A stretch of DNA of 64,000 nucleotides, taken from positions 1 to 64,000 of the forward strand of contig JAISTR010000042.1 in NCBI GenBank assembly GCA_031272515.1. Reading direction: 5' to 3'. Both the position numbers and the translations under genes were made by a program. Source of the DNA: Erysipelotrichaceae bacterium. Its GTDB lineage: Bacteria > Bacillota_I > Bacilli_A > Erysipelotrichales > Erysipelotrichaceae. The notes under the pieces were generated by a model, which was not told the DNA's origin, ran no database searches, and saw only the letters and a program-made list of their open reading frames with translations. How positions within the stretch are numbered: the first letter of the stretch is position 1; every line of letters begins with the position of its first letter. This document shows, one piece after another, positions 36,039 through 45,144 of this stretch.

Positions 36039-36449
36039 ATGCCTACGATTAATCAGATGGTGCGCAAAGGCCGTGAAAACAAGAGCTGGAAGTCCAAGGC
36101 TCCGGCGTTAAACAAAGGTCTCAACACGCTGCATCGCCGTGAGACCGATATTTCCTCACCGCAAAAGAGAGGGGTCTGCACCCGGGTCGGAACCATGACC
36201 CCGAAGAAACCGAACTCTGCCCTGCGTAAATACGCCCGGGTTCGTCTCTCCAACCAAATGGAGGTGACCGCCTACATACCCGGCATCGGACACAACCTCC
36301 AGGAACACAGCGTCGTGCTGATCCGCGGCGGCCGGGTCAAGGATTTACCGGGTGTCCGTTATCACATCATCCGCGGGACGCTGGATTGCGCCGGCGTGGA
36401 TGCACGCAGACAAGGCCGTTCCTTATATGGAACCAAGCGGCCCAAGTAA
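36039..36449 (+). CDS. rpsL: 30S ribosomal protein S12
   Basis: A 136-residue S12 in the decoding centre. The [17 protein letters not shown] region keeps the Lys normally altered in streptomycin-resistant mutants, and [14 protein letters not shown] is intact, so no streptomycin-resistance change is seen. The start ATG at 36039 follows AAAGGAG; an upstream TTG would add nine residues. Confidence 0.98.
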   Translation: MPTINQMVRKGRENKSWKSKAPALNKGLNTLHRRETDISSPQKRGVCTRVGTMTPKKPNSALRKYARVRLSNQMEVTAYIPGIGHNLQEHSVVLIRGGRVKDLPGVRYHIIRGTLDCAGVDARRQGRSLYGTKRPK

Positions 36450-36465
36450 GGGAAGGTGAATTGAA

Positions 36466-36936
36466 ATGCCAAGAAAAGGACATGTAGCGAAACGGGATGT
36501 ACTGGTCGACCCGATCTACAAATCAAAACTGGTGACCAGATTGATCAACAAGATTATGCTGGATGGCAAGCGCGGGATCGCCCAAGCAGTGCTCTACAAT
36601 GCGTTTGATCTGGTGGAAGAAAAGACCGGCAGACAGCCGATGGAAGTCTTTGAACAGGCGCTGGACAATGTCATGCCCGCCCTGGAACTCAAAGCCAGAC
36701 GGGTCGGCGGTTCCAACTATCAGGTACCGGTGGAAGTCTCCAATGAAAGAAGACTGACGCTGGGACTGCGCTGGCTGGTCAACTATGCCAGGCTGCGCCA
36801 TGAGAAATCCATGGAACAGCGGCTGGCCAACGAAATCATGGATGCCGCCAATGGCACCGGCGCTTCCGTGAAGAGAAGAGAAGACATGCACAAGATGGCG
36901 GATGCCAACAGAGCGTTTGCGCACTATAGATGGTAG
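36466..36936 (+). CDS. rpsG: 30S ribosomal protein S7
   Basis: A 156-residue S7 of the 30S head, with the N-terminal [18 protein letters not shown] and [14 protein letters not shown] typical of the family. GGAAGGTG precedes the ATG, 16 bases after rpsL. The C-terminus AFAHYRW is complete. Confidence 0.98.
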   Translation: MPRKGHVAKRDVLVDPIYKSKLVTRLINKIMLDGKRGIAQAVLYNAFDLVEEKTGRQPMEVFEQALDNVMPALELKARRVGGSNYQVPVEVSNERRLTLGLRWLVNYARLRHEKSMEQRLANEIMDAANGTGASVKRREDMHKMADANRAFAHYRW

Positions 36937-36975
36937 TGACTATGGCTTTGTATCTAGCAGAAAGGAAGGGATAGG

Positions 36976-39054
36976 ATGGCACGTCAATTTTCACTGGCCA
37001 ATACCCGCAACATCGGGATTATGGCCCATATTGATGCCGGCAAGACAACGGCAACCGAGCGTATCCTATTCTATACAGGAAGAACCCATAAGATTGGGGA
37101 AACCCATGACGGGACCGCCACCATGGACTGGATGGCCCAGGAACAGGAGCGTGGAATCACCATCACCTCCGCCGCCACCACCGCCCAATGGAAGGGGACC
37201 CGCATCAACATCATCGATACCCCGGGCCACGTCGACTTCACCGTTGAAGTCGAGCGCTCCCTAAGGGTATTGGATGGTGCGGTCGCAATCCTCGATGCCA
37301 AAAGCGGGGTCGAGCCGCAGACGGAAACCGTCTGGCGGCAGGCGACCACCTATGGGGTCCCAAGAATTGTCTTTGTAAACAAAATGGATGCAACCGGCGC
37401 AGATTTCTATATGTCGGTACGCTCCATTGCCAACCGGCTGGGAGCCAAGGCGGCCCCCATCCAACTGCCAATCGGGGTCGAGGATAAGTTTATCGGCTTT
37501 GTCGATCTGGTGGAGAAGAAAGCCCACTATTTCGAGGATCTCTCACACAAGGAAGACAAGGTGACCGATGAGATTCCCGAGAGTATGGTGGAACTGGTCA
37601 AGGTCAACCGCGCTGCTTTGATAGAAGCGGTGGCGGACTATGACGATGAGGTGATGATGCTGGTACTGGAGGAAAAAGAACCGAGTGTCGAAGAGCTCAA
37701 GCGGGCGATTCGCGCCGGCGTCTGTAAAGGCGACTTCTTCCCGGTACTCTGCGGAGCTGCCTATAAAAACAAAGGAGTGCTGGCCCTGCTGGATGCGGTG
37801 GTGGATTATCTGCCCTGTCCGCTGGATGTCCCCTCCATCAAAGGCGTACTGCCGGATGGCAGTGAAGCCTTCCGTCACCCCAGTGACGAAGAACCCTTTG
37901 CGGCCCTGGCCTTCAAGGTCATGACCGACCCCTTCGTGGGGAGACTGACTTATTTCAGGGTCTATTCCGGAATCGCCAATTCCGGCTCCTACATCTACAA
38001 TGCCACCAAGGATGTCCGTGAACGCTTCGGGCGCATCATGCAGATGCATGCCAACAACCGTCAGGAAATCCAGGAAGTGGATGCCGGGGACATTGCCGCC
38101 GCCGTCGGCCTAAAGAACACGACGACCGGGGATACCCTGTGTGATGAGAAGGCGCCGATTATTCTGGAATCCATGGTCTTCCCGGAACCGGTCATCAATG
38201 TTGCGATTGAACCCAAGACCAAAAATGACCAGGACAAGATGGGCATTGCCCTTGCCAAGCTGGCGGAGGAAGACCCGACCTTCCGTACCTATACGGACGA
38301 CGAGACCGGGCAGACCATCATTGCCGGCATGGGAGAGCTGCACCTCGATATCCTGGTGGACCGCATGCGCCGTGAATTCAAGGTGGAAGCCAACATTGGT
38401 GCACCGCAGGTGGCGTACCGGGAAACCATCCGCAGCTCTGCGGAATGCGAAGGACGCTTCATCCGCCAAAGCGGCGGCCGCGGCCAATACGGTCATGTCT
38501 GGATCCGCTTTGAACCCAATGAAGGCAAGGGTTTCGAGTTTGTGGATGCGGTGGTCGGTGGAACCGTCCCCCGTGAATATATCCGTCCGGTACAGGAAGG
38601 CTTGGAAGCAGCCCTGTCCGGCGGGCTGGTCGCCGGTTATCCGGTCATCGACATCAAGGCAACCCTGTTTGACGGGTCCTCCCATGAAGTCGATTCCAGC
38701 GAAATGGCGTTTAAGATTGCGGCCTCCCTGGCCCTGCGTGAAGCGGCCAAGAAGTGCCAGCCGGTGCTCTTGGAGCCGATCATGAACGTCGAAGTCGTAG
38801 CACCGGCCGAATACCTGGGCAGCGTGATGGGGGATGTATCCTCCCGCCGCGGCCAGATACAGGACCAGGAGGAACGGGGCAATGCGGTTGCCGTGAAGGC
38901 GATGATCCCATTGTCCGAGATGTTCGGTTATGCGACCGACCTGCGTTCCTTCACCCAGGGACGCGGCAACTACACGATGCAGTTTGACCACTACTCGGAA
39001 GTGCCCAAGAGCATTGCCGAAAAGGTGGCCAAGAAAAATGCTTCGGAGAAATAG
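36976..39054 (+). CDS. fusA: Elongation factor G
   Basis: A 692-residue translocase GTPase. G-motifs are AHIDAGKTT (residues 17-25), [15 protein letters not shown] and [10 protein letters not shown]. Downstream domains include [14 protein letters not shown] and the domain IV motif [20 protein letters not shown] precedes the ATG. Normal length; part of the rpsL-rpsG-fusA-tuf unit. Confidence 0.98.
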   Translation: MARQFSLANTRNIGIMAHIDAGKTTATERILFYTGRTHKIGETHDGTATMDWMAQEQERGITITSAATTAQWKGTRINIIDTPGHVDFTVEVERSLRVLDGAVAILDAKSGVEPQTETVWRQATTYGVPRIVFVNKMDATGADFYMSVRSIANRLGAKAAPIQLPIGVEDKFIGFVDLVEKKAHYFEDLSHKEDKVTDEIPESMVELVKVNRAALIEAVADYDDEVMMLVLEEKEPSVEELKRAIRAGVCKGDFFPVLCGAAYKNKGVLALLDAVVDYLPCPLDVPSIKGVLPDGSEAFRHPSDEEPFAALAFKVMTDPFVGRLTYFRVYSGIANSGSYIYNATKDVRERFGRIMQMHANNRQEIQEVDAGDIAAAVGLKNTTTGDTLCDEKAPIILESMVFPEPVINVAIEPKTKNDQDKMGIALAKLAEEDPTFRTYTDDETGQTIIAGMGELHLDILVDRMRREFKVEANIGAPQVAYRETIRSSAECEGRFIRQSGGRGQYGHVWIRFEPNEGKGFEFVDAVVGGTVPREYIRPVQEGLEAALSGGLVAGYPVIDIKATLFDGSSHEVDSSEMAFKIAASLALREAAKKCQPVLLEPIMNVEVVAPAEYLGSVMGDVSSRRGQIQDQEERGNAVAVKAMIPLSEMFGYATDLRSFTQGRGNYTMQFDHYSEVPKSIAEKVAKKNASEK

Positions 39055-39061
39055 TTTCGTA

Positions 39062-39090
39062 TTGATTTATTGCTTGTCATGCCTTAAAAT
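39062..39090 (+). promoter_or_regulatory. Internal tuf promoter TTGATT / TAAAAT
   Basis: TTGATT at 39062-39067, a 17-base spacer, TAAAAT at 39085-39090, about 50 bases before tuf. It would allow tuf to be made in excess of fusA. Confidence 0.6.
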
Positions 39091-39139
39091 AAAGTGTGAC
39101 TGAAAAAGACAAATTCACTGTAAGGAGGAACTTTGCACC

Positions 39140-40324
39140 ATGGCAAAAGAAAAATTTGACAGATCGAAAACCCACGTCAATATCGGAACCATCGGCCACG
39201 TTGACCACGGAAAAACAACGCTGACGGCTGCGATTACCCACGTTCTGGCGAAAAAAGGTCTGTCCAAGATCGTCGATTACGATCAAATCGACGGCGCACC
39301 GGAGGAAAAGGCACGTGGTATCACGATTAACACGTTCCACGTAGAATATCAAACCGAGAAGCGCCACTACGCGCACGTTGACTGCCCGGGTCATGCCGAC
39401 TATGTCAAGAACATGATCACCGGCGCAGCCCAAATGGACGGCGCGATTCTGGTGGTCGGCGCCAATGACGGCCCGATGCCGCAAACCCGCGAGCACATTC
39501 TGCTGGCTCGCCAAGTAGGGGTTCCCTACATCGTTGTTTACCTCAACAAGACCGACATGGTCGACGACCCGGAACTGATTGACCTGGTTGAAATGGAAGT
39601 CCGTGAACTGCTGTCCGAATACGAATTCGACGGCGACAACATTCCCATCATCCGCGGTTCTGCCCTGAAGGCGCTGGAAGGCGATGCCGATGGCGAACAA
39701 TCCATCATGGATCTGATGGATGCCTGCGACACCTACATTCCGGATCCGGCTCGGGAAACCGACAAGCCGTTCTTGATGGCTATTGAAGATGTCATGACCA
39801 TTTCCGGCCGCGGCACCGTTACCACGGGCCGGGTGGAAAGAGGCCAACTGAAGCTGGGTGAAGAGGTCGAAATCGTCGGTATCCGTCCGACCCGCAAGAC
39901 CGTCGTAACCGGCATCGAAATGTTCCGCAAAACCCTGGATTCGGCTATCGCCGGCGACAACATCGGCGCCCTGTTGCGCGGTGTCAACCGTGACGAAGTC
40001 GAACGCGGACAAGTCCTGGCAAAACCGGGATCGGTTACCCCGCATTCCCAATTCAAAGCGCAAGTATACGTTTTGACCAAAGAGGAAGGCGGACGCCATA
40101 CCCCGTTTGTGACCAACTACCGCCCGCAATTCTATTTCCGTACCACCGATGTTACCGGTATCGTAAAACTGCCGGCCGGTGTGGAAATGGTTATGCCGGG
40201 GGACAACGTCGAGCTCGAAGTCGAACTGATTTCGCCGATCGCGGTCGAACAAGGAACCCGCTTCTCCATTCGTGAAGGCGGCCGTACCGTTGGTTCGGGA
40301 TCGGTTACCAGCGTTGTGAAGTAA
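39140..40324 (+). CDS. tuf: Elongation factor Tu
   Basis: A 394-residue EF-Tu that carries aminoacyl-tRNA to the ribosome. G-motifs are GHVDHGKTT (19-27), DCPGHADY and NKTD (Thr rather than the more common Cys in NKCD). The switch I RGITIN segment and the C-terminal barrels are complete. GTAAGGAGG lies 14 bases before the ATG. It can be transcribed from the str promoter and from an internal one, and it ends at a strong terminator. Confidence 0.98.
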   Translation: MAKEKFDRSKTHVNIGTIGHVDHGKTTLTAAITHVLAKKGLSKIVDYDQIDGAPEEKARGITINTFHVEYQTEKRHYAHVDCPGHADYVKNMITGAAQMDGAILVVGANDGPMPQTREHILLARQVGVPYIVVYLNKTDMVDDPELIDLVEMEVRELLSEYEFDGDNIPIIRGSALKALEGDADGEQSIMDLMDACDTYIPDPARETDKPFLMAIEDVMTISGRGTVTTGRVERGQLKLGEEVEIVGIRPTRKTVVTGIEMFRKTLDSAIAGDNIGALLRGVNRDEVERGQVLAKPGSVTPHSQFKAQVYVLTKEEGGRHTPFVTNYRPQFYFRTTDVTGIVKLPAGVEMVMPGDNVELEVELISPIAVEQGTRFSIREGGRTVGSGSVTSVVK

Positions 40325-40343
40325 GAAATATTAGAAATACATT

Positions 40344-40376
40344 CTGCCCGGTTATAACCGGGCAGTTTTTGTTTTC
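40344..40376 (+). terminator. Terminator after tuf
   Basis: Perfect 10-bp stem CTGCCCGGTT with AACCGGGCAG and a two-base loop, then TTTTTGTTTT. Confidence 0.92.
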
Positions 40377-40390
40377 GGGGAGGAATTTTG

Positions 40391-41755
40391 ATGAAGAAGA
40401 GGTTTGTAGTGCTGCTTTTGGCTTTATTGGTATCCTGCAGTAAGCCAAGCAGTTCTGTGAAGAGTGAAGGGTCAATGTCTGACCAGGCTGCCATCGCCAC
40501 AAAGGAGATCTATGAGCTTTTGGCAGCCGGGGATAAAGATTCCATCACCGAGCTGCAAGAGCGCACCAGTGACAGCTATCTGGCACAGATTTTTGACACC
40601 AGCAGCCTCAATTGGCCCAAAGCACACGGCTACAAGGCGTTTTTAGCGTGGGGTGCGGGGGAGAGCGGTTGTGATGCGAGCGGTTGTGAAGTGCGATGGA
40701 CGCTGGTTTTTGTAGAGGGCGGAGTGATTCTGGATGCCAGCTTTGATCCTGACTTGAAACTGACTTCCTTGAAATTCACCCCGGGCACCTTGAAGAAGGA
40801 TGAGGCGGATTGCCAGTGCCAAAAAGAGAGTGTGATTGTGGATGCTGGAAGCTATCCTTTGAATGGAATGTTGACTTACCCGGCACAGGGTTCACCCAAG
40901 GCGGTGATTTTGATTCTGTCCGGGTCTGGCGGCAACAACATGGATGAGGATATCGGGGTAAATTATCCCTTATTGGAGCTCTCTGAATTTCTGGCTGGTG
41001 AAGGGATTGCTTCTTTGCGCTTTGACAAGCGCACCTACCAATATGCCAGCGACATGGCGCTGATCAGCTACAAACTGTCGCTGGAGGATGAGTATCTTCA
41101 AGATGCCAGGGCGGCGCTTGAATTGCTTTATGACAACCCCGACTTAAAGGGGATCCCCATCTATCTTCTCGGACACTCCCAGGGCGGCAGTCTGTTGAGC
41201 CTTGTGGTGGATGAAGCGCATCCGGCGGATGGTTACATCATCCTGGCCGGCACCAGCCGCCCGCTCAACGAAGTTCTTTTAGAGCAGCAGCTGATGTCAC
41301 TAAAACAGGCAGGCTGGAGCCAGGAGGATCTGAATAAATACCAGGACAGCCTGGCTGGCAGTTATCAGCGCCTGGATGAGATTTTAGCAATGAGCGAGGA
41401 TGAGGTCTATGGCTTGCAGGAAAACGTCTTCTGGCTGCCGGCTTACTATATCTGGTATCTCAATCACCACGATGTGGCGGCAGCGCATCTAAAGGATGAT
41501 CTGCCGGTGCTGCTTTTGCAGGGGGAGGCGGATCAGCAGGTGACGATGAAGGACTTTGAAATCTGGAAGAAAAAACTGGCCGGACTCTCTGACTTTACCG
41601 CGATTTCTTTCCCCGAACTCAATCACCTCTTTGGGGATTATCCTTACCAAGAGGAAGACCTGCAGGAACTGGTTTCGGTGGAATACCAGTACCGTACGCC
41701 TTTTTGTTATGATGTTGTAGAAGCAATTGTGGAATGGGTGAATGCGCATGAGTGA
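40391..41755 (+). CDS. Alpha/beta hydrolase lipoprotein with DUF3887-like N-domain
   Basis: A 454-residue predicted lipoprotein (LVSC lipobox, Cys16). Residues about 30-140 resemble the small DUF3887 domain found in front of secreted hydrolases, containing a pair of close Cys (94 and 99). Residues about 148-453 form an alpha/beta hydrolase: GSGGNN oxyanion loop, nucleophile GHSQGG (Ser263), GEADQQV acid region and LNHLF catalytic His. The substrate is unknown; surface esterase or peptidase activity is plausible. The start ATG at 40391 follows GGAGGAA. The 3' end overlaps the next gene by eight bases. Confidence 0.82.
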   Translation: MKKRFVVLLLALLVSCSKPSSSVKSEGSMSDQAAIATKEIYELLAAGDKDSITELQERTSDSYLAQIFDTSSLNWPKAHGYKAFLAWGAGESGCDASGCEVRWTLVFVEGGVILDASFDPDLKLTSLKFTPGTLKKDEADCQCQKESVIVDAGSYPLNGMLTYPAQGSPKAVILILSGSGGNNMDEDIGVNYPLLELSEFLAGEGIASLRFDKRTYQYASDMALISYKLSLEDEYLQDARAALELLYDNPDLKGIPIYLLGHSQGGSLLSLVVDEAHPADGYIILAGTSRPLNEVLLEQQLMSLKQAGWSQEDLNKYQDSLAGSYQRLDEILAMSEDEVYGLQENVFWLPAYYIWYLNHHDVAAAHLKDDLPVLLLQGEADQQVTMKDFEIWKKKLAGLSDFTAISFPELNHLFGDYPYQEEDLQELVSVEYQYRTPFCYDVVEAIVEWVNAHE

Positions 41756-42803
41756 GACGAAATTCTATGAAACCATCGTGGTCGGCGGCGGTCCCGCCGG
41801 CTGTGGGCTTGCCAGCCAGCTGTTGGCGCAAGGCAAGGATTTGCTGTTAGTTGATCAGAAGGATGACCAGGGTCAGCCGGCCAAGCTCTGTGCCGGGCTT
41901 TTGACCGTACGGGCCCAAAAGCTCTTGGCCAAATTGGGCTGGTCGCTTCCCAAGGAGGTGCTGGTTTCCCCGCAGATCTTCTCGGTGAATACCCTGGATG
42001 TTGAAACCGGCATCCGGAAAAATTATTACCGGCATTATTTAAACTTGGACCGCAGCCGCTTTGACCAATGGCTGCTCAGCCTGATTGATCGACAACACCG
42101 TACTCAGGGCCGGGTGACTGAGATTGAAAAAGAAGAGGAACGCTACCTCGTTACAATCAGAAGCAAAGAAGGAAAACAAACCCTGGCCTGCCGTTATCTG
42201 GTAGGGGCGGACGGGGCTTTTTCGCTGGTTAGAAGACAGCTGTTTCCTGGTAAAGAACTCCCCACACTGGTGGCTTTGCAGGAAGAAGCCAAGTCACTGG
42301 CCAAAAAACCGTTCTATGCCTGTTACTATGATCCCATTACCGCACCTTCATGCAGCTGGTCTTTGACCAAGGATGAGCGCTTGATTTACGGCGGGGTCTT
42401 TATGAAGGAGGACTGCCGCAAGAACTTCTTAAAGCAGAAGGATCGCCTGAAGGTGGAACTGCCGCAACAAGAGGTCAAGGAGTTGCAAGCCTGTCTGGTG
42501 ATTAAGCCAAAACGCTTCAGGGACTTCTTTTTGGGAAATGCCTCGGTGTTTTTAATAGGCGAAGCTGCCGGGCTGATCAGTGCCTCCTCCTTTGAAGGCA
42601 TCTCCTATGCTTTGCAAAGCGGCTTGCTTTTGGCGCAAAGCTATCAAAAAAGCGATATCCGCAAAGCTTACCGGCGCGCCAGCTTTAAAATGCGCTGGCT
42701 GCTTTGGGGGAAGGTGCTCAAGGCCAGGATTCTCGATTCACCCCGCTTAAGAAAGTGGCTGATGCAAAGTGGCATCGGCAGCTTCACCCCCAAGGGCAGT
42801 TGA
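41748..42803 (+). CDS. FAD-dependent oxidoreductase, geranylgeranyl-reductase type
   Basis: A 351-residue flavoprotein. The dinucleotide motif GGGPAG (13-18) is followed by DQKD, the YLVGADGAFSLVRRQLF block, and a second FAD motif LIGEAAGLISASSFEGISYA. This pattern matches the geranylgeranyl reductase/tryptophan halogenase-like superfamily that reduces or hydroxylates lipids and aromatics; the substrate is unknown. The start ATG at 41748 overlaps the hydrolase stop, so translation is coupled. An upstream GTG at 41742 is less likely. Confidence 0.82.
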   Translation: MSETKFYETIVVGGGPAGCGLASQLLAQGKDLLLVDQKDDQGQPAKLCAGLLTVRAQKLLAKLGWSLPKEVLVSPQIFSVNTLDVETGIRKNYYRHYLNLDRSRFDQWLLSLIDRQHRTQGRVTEIEKEEERYLVTIRSKEGKQTLACRYLVGADGAFSLVRRQLFPGKELPTLVALQEEAKSLAKKPFYACYYDPITAPSCSWSLTKDERLIYGGVFMKEDCRKNFLKQKDRLKVELPQQEVKELQACLVIKPKRFRDFFLGNASVFLIGEAAGLISASSFEGISYALQSGLLLAQSYQKSDIRKAYRRASFKMRWLLWGKVLKARILDSPRLRKWLMQSGIGSFTPKGS

Positions 42804-42808
42804 GGGTG

Positions 42809-42817
42809 TGCTATAAT
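42809..42817 (+). promoter_or_regulatory. Extended -10 TGCTATAAT, leaderless-type spacing
   Basis: TGC plus TATAAT ends eight bases before the ATG at 42826, so the transcript would begin at or next to the start codon. Confidence 0.6.
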
Positions 42818-42825
42818 CTTCTGGT

Positions 42826-43488
42826 ATGGAAACCCTGGATCATATCAAAGCCATCCTGTTTGACTTGGACAATACCCTGATACAAAGGCAGAAAAGCGCT
42901 TATGCGTTTTTTTGTGACATCGTTGAGCGCTGCTATCCGGGCTTAGAGGAAGCAGAGAAGCTGAAGCGGGCAGATGAACTTTACCTGTGGGATGGACATG
43001 GCTATACCCCCAAGAATGAGCTGTTCTACAATCTTCTAAACAAGTACGGCTTTGTCTGTCAGCCCAAGGATTTGGCTGACCTCTGGGTGAGTGACCTGTG
43101 GAAATACACCAAGTGTTTTCCCCAAAGTAAACACGTTTTGTCCACCTTAAGGAAAAAATACAAAATCGGCTGCCTGACCAATGGCAATCCCCACAGCCAG
43201 CGCCGCAAACTTGAGGTCAGCGGACTGCAGGATGCCTTTGATGGCATCCGCGTTTCCGGCGAGTATGGCAAGGGCAAGCCGGACCCGGAGATCTATCTGG
43301 TATTGGCAAAGGATTTGGGTGTCAAAGCCAGTGAATGCCTGTTTGTCGGGGACTATATTCAAACCGACATCGTCGGTGCCTACAATGCCGGGATGACGGC
43401 TGTGTGGATTGAGCCGGAAATCTTAAGCAAGACCGATTATCCGGTACAGCGGATTTTTGTGATTGAGGACCTGCTGGATTTCCTTTAG
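42826..43488 (+). CDS. HAD-superfamily hydrolase
   Basis: A 220-residue HAD phosphatase with motif I DLDNTL (Asp13/Asp15), motif II LTNGNP, motif III Lys in GKGKPDPEIY, and motif IV FVGDYIQTDIVGA. The helical cap between motifs I and II suits a small phosphorylated metabolite. The extended -10 lies only eight bases before the ATG and no ribosome-binding site can be fitted on such a transcript, so translation may be leaderless. The preceding FAD oxidoreductase ends about 20 bases upstream. Confidence 0.88.
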   Translation: METLDHIKAILFDLDNTLIQRQKSAYAFFCDIVERCYPGLEEAEKLKRADELYLWDGHGYTPKNELFYNLLNKYGFVCQPKDLADLWVSDLWKYTKCFPQSKHVLSTLRKKYKIGCLTNGNPHSQRRKLEVSGLQDAFDGIRVSGEYGKGKPDPEIYLVLAKDLGVKASECLFVGDYIQTDIVGAYNAGMTAVWIEPEILSKTDYPVQRIFVIEDLLDFL

Positions 43489-43534
43489 GATTCAATTGGT
43501 GACTAAAACAAATCCCTTTGTTTCAATCATCTCT

Positions 43535-43563
43535 AAAAGAGCAAAGTATTCCGCTCTTTTTTT
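43535..43563 (+). terminator. Terminator after HAD gene
   Basis: Stem AGAGC/GCTCT with a ten-base loop and a run of seven T. Confidence 0.8.
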
Positions 43564-43617
43564 GCCTGTTTGACTGTCTCAATCGGTGTTTTCCGGGGTT
43601 TCTTTTTGGCTTCAACC

Positions 43618-43626
43618 TGTTATAAT
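43618..43626 (+). promoter_or_regulatory. Extended -10 promoter of the mgtE pair
   Basis: TGT plus TATAAT. The mgtE start is 170 bases downstream, leaving a long leader that contains a possible peptide frame and a run of eight T (43694-43701). Confidence 0.6.
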
Positions 43627-43633
43627 GGAAAGG

Positions 43634-43741
43634 ATGAAACAACAAGGAAATTCGATTTTTAAACAGAGTCAAAGCAGCACTCGTTTAGAGCGATTTTTTT
43701 TGAGCCGGAAATCTGACCTGTGCCTTTCTTTGCGAAGGTGA
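43634..43741 (+). CDS. Possible 35-residue leader peptide upstream of mgtE
   Basis: The mgtE leader contains an ATG at 43634, seven bases after TATAAT, opening a 35-codon frame rich in Ser, Arg, Phe and Leu that ends at 43741, before the mgtE ribosome site. The rest of the 307-base gap holds the HAD terminator, the promoter, a run of eight T inside this frame and a GTGAT/ATCAC hairpin (43737-43750). Leader peptides control some magnesium transporter genes in enteric bacteria; whether this one is translated is unknown. Confidence 0.3.
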   Translation: MKQQGNSIFKQSQSSTRLERFFLSRKSDLCLSLRR

Positions 43742-43795
43742 TTGTCATCACTGCGCAGACATCCAATCACGATCCCGAGCGATCAAGGAGGCACT

Positions 43796-45136
43796 ATGGA
43801 CGAACTGAAAACCATCCTGAGTGAACTGATTGCCGCGAAGGATATCGAGGCAATCAAAGAACTCTTTACCGAAAGAAATATCGTCACCATCGCGGAAGCG
43901 GTAGGGGACTTGACTGTAGAAGAAGCGGTGTTTTTATTCAAGGTACTGCCAGTCGATGACAGCGCCGACCTTTTCGCCTATCTGCCCATCGAGAAGCAGC
44001 AGAAACTGGTGCAGCTTTTAACCAGCTCCCAGCTCAAGGGAATCCTGGAACACGTCTATACCGACGACATCGTCGACTTTCTGCAGGAACTGCCCTCTGC
44101 CCTGGTGAAAGACCTTCTAAAAAACACCACCAAGGAAAACCGCGAAGAAATCAACCGTTTGTTGTCCTATCCCGATTCCTCCGCCGGCTCCATCATGACC
44201 ACCGACTATGTCGAACTCAAGGATGAGGACACGGTCGCACAGGCGATGGAGAAAATCCAGGTTACCGGCCGGCAGGCGGAAGAGGTCAACCAATGCTTTG
44301 TGCTGGATGACTACGGAGCTCTTTTGGGCTTAGTGTCTTTGCGCGATATCCTGTTTGCCCCGGAAGAGGAAAAAATCAGTGAACTGATACAGGAGGATGT
44401 GGTCAAGGTCTACACCCTGGATGACCAGGAGGAGGTCTCCCGCATCATGCGCCGCTATGACGTCACGATGGTGCCGGTTCTGGACAAGAGTCAGCGTTTG
44501 GTCGGCATGATTACCGCCGATGATATCATCGACATCATGGAAGAGGAAGCGACCGAAGACATCCATAAGATGGCCGGGGTTTCCTCGATTGACGGCTCCT
44601 ATCTGCAGACTACGTCCTGGCAGATGGCAAGAAACCGTTTGACCTGGCTTTTGTTATTGATGGTTTCCTACGCCTTCTCCTCGATGATTATCACCGCCAA
44701 TTCCCATCTTTTGACGGCACTGCCAACCCTGATGACCTTTGTGCCGATGCTGATGGATACCAGCGGCAATGCCGGCTCCCAGGCTTTGGCAATGGTGGTG
44801 CGCGGCATCGTGGTCGATGATCTGACGATCAAGGACTTCTTCAAGGTCTTGTGGAAGGAATTCCAGGTGGCTTTGATTTGCGGGGTGATTCTGTTTGCGG
44901 TGAACATCCTGCGCATCATTCTTTTTACCAAAGCCGGATTTGACATGGCTTTTGTGGTATCGCTGAGTGTCTTTTTGGTGGTATTAACAGCCAAGCTGGT
45001 CGGCGGTTTACTGCCGCTTTTGGCCCTGTTTTTCAAACAGGACCCGGCGGCAATGGCATCGCCGTTAATTACCACCTGCTGTGATGCCCTGTCCTTAACG
45101 ATTTATTTCACGCTGGCGACGCGTCTGTTATTTTGA
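43796..45136 (+). CDS. mgtE: Magnesium channel MgtE, copy 1
   Basis: A 446-residue Mg2+ channel subunit. The cytosolic N-domain (about 10-120) of helical repeats is followed by two CBS domains (about 130-255) that sense cytosolic Mg2+, a connecting helix EEATEDIHKMAG, and five membrane helices with FVPMLMDTSGNAGSQ. The pore Asp of the last helix (Asp432 in Thermus MgtE) is kept at Asp430. I use ATG 43796 with AAGGAGG four bases upstream; the frame extends to 43742. A second copy follows eight bases after the stop. Confidence 0.95.
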   Translation: MDELKTILSELIAAKDIEAIKELFTERNIVTIAEAVGDLTVEEAVFLFKVLPVDDSADLFAYLPIEKQQKLVQLLTSSQLKGILEHVYTDDIVDFLQELPSALVKDLLKNTTKENREEINRLLSYPDSSAGSIMTTDYVELKDEDTVAQAMEKIQVTGRQAEEVNQCFVLDDYGALLGLVSLRDILFAPEEEKISELIQEDVVKVYTLDDQEEVSRIMRRYDVTMVPVLDKSQRLVGMITADDIIDIMEEEATEDIHKMAGVSSIDGSYLQTTSWQMARNRLTWLLLLMVSYAFSSMIITANSHLLTALPTLMTFVPMLMDTSGNAGSQALAMVVRGIVVDDLTIKDFFKVLWKEFQVALICGVILFAVNILRIILFTKAGFDMAFVVSLSVFLVVLTAKLVGGLLPLLALFFKQDPAAMASPLITTCCDALSLTIYFTLATRLLF

Positions 45137-45144
45137 GGTGAACC

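Noticed and set aside
36180-36380. Streptomycin resistance through S12
   Set aside because: The two Lys regions where resistance mutations occur (TPKKPNS and GRVKDLPG) are wild type.
43627-43795. M-box magnesium riboswitch before mgtE
   Set aside because: The leader has some pairing but I do not see the conserved M-box segments; it is reported only as an unexplained leader.
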